In this document: piece by piece, positions 63,934 to 64,000 of the stretch
Layout: each line of letters starts with the position of its first letter
Numbering within the stretch: the stretch's first letter is position 1
From: Sphingomonas natans
Lineage (GTDB): Bacteria > Pseudomonadota > Alphaproteobacteria > Sphingomonadales > Sphingomonadaceae
Assembly (NCBI RefSeq): GCF_030546695.1
Contig: NZ_JAUOTP010000004.1
Span: 310,001 to 374,000, forward strand
DNA: 64,000 bases
Direction of reading: 5' to 3'
Made by a program: the position numbers and the translations under genes
Notes under the pieces: generated by a model
What the model was told of the DNA's origin: nothing
Databases searched by the model: none
The model's input: only the letters and a program-made list of their open reading frames with translations

Positions 63934-64000
63934 ATGTCCGCTGCGCCGCCCTATGTGGCGCGCGTGACCAACATTCTTTCGATTTCCGGCCTCTCTAAGA
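63934..64000 (+). CDS. ABC transporter ATPase, N-terminal fragment (cut by window end)
   Basis: Only 22 codons are visible. From ATG 63934 the frame gives 'VTNILSISGLSK', which resembles the first strand of ABC-2 multidrug-type ATP-binding proteins. A GTG at 63964 is an alternative start. The rest lies outside the window, so the call is tentative. Confidence 0.4.
   Translation, partial: MSAAPPYVARVTNILSISGLSK

Overview
The window is GC-rich, densely packed and gene-complete, with no rRNA operon, phage or insertion sequence that I can recognise. The mix of genes points to a sphingomonad-like alphaproteobacterium (order Sphingomonadales): TonB-dependent receptors under FecI/FecR-type control, RegB/RegA redox signalling, KaiC-histidine kinase pairing, RluE/RlmJ/HspQ genes of alphaproteobacterial type, and glycoside hydrolases with secretion signals. 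The assignment comes from gene content and is not proven.

Layout. 1-1.1 kb: the end of a TonB-dependent receptor and a double hairpin. 1.3-7.8 kb: a HIT protein, a sugar/choline-phosphate nucleotidyltransferase, two LytS-type histidine kinases (one paired with a LytTR regulator), a short outer-membrane protein and a MarC protein. 8-13.9 kb: two related PAS hybrid histidine kinases flanking two small receiver proteins. 13.9-15.3 kb: an MHS-type MFS transporter. 15.4-22 kb: cyoABCD-SURF1-regBA, apparently one operon joining a terminal quinol oxidase, its assembly factor and a redox-sensing two-component system. 22-26.4 kb: two small proteins, then a KaiC-like double ATPase whose stop codon overlaps the start of a hybrid histidine kinase. 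26.5-29.9 kb: cobalamin adenosyltransferase and a BtuFCD-type importer. 30-36.9 kb: a GH59-GH115-GH42 glycan operon.

37-42.4 kb: a DUF3309 micro-protein and a 1590-residue autotransporter. 42.7-53 kb: an acyl-CoA catabolic block (LysR, biotin-dependent acyl-CoA carboxylase beta and alpha, CaiB CoA-transferase, MaoC-type hotdog protein, acyl-CoA synthetase, IclR, thioesterase). 53-54.7 kb: two 23S rRNA modification enzymes. 55.4-61.8 kb: sigma factor, anti-sigma, STN-type TonB receptor, PI-PLC-like enzyme and class A phosphatase, which together read as a self-regulated phosphoester scavenging unit. 62-64 kb: tRNA-Ser(CGA), HspQ, a DNA-repair-type radical SAM protein and the first codons of an ABC ATPase.

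The main themes are dense signalling (six histidine kinases in the first 26.5 kb), respiration coupled to redox sensing, and uptake or breakdown of unusual organic substrates. The best candidates for new biology are the KaiC/pseudo-receiver kinase pair, the FecI-FecR-TonB-PLC-phosphatase locus, whose phosphatase has lost a signature aspartate, and the GH59-GH115-GH42 operon.
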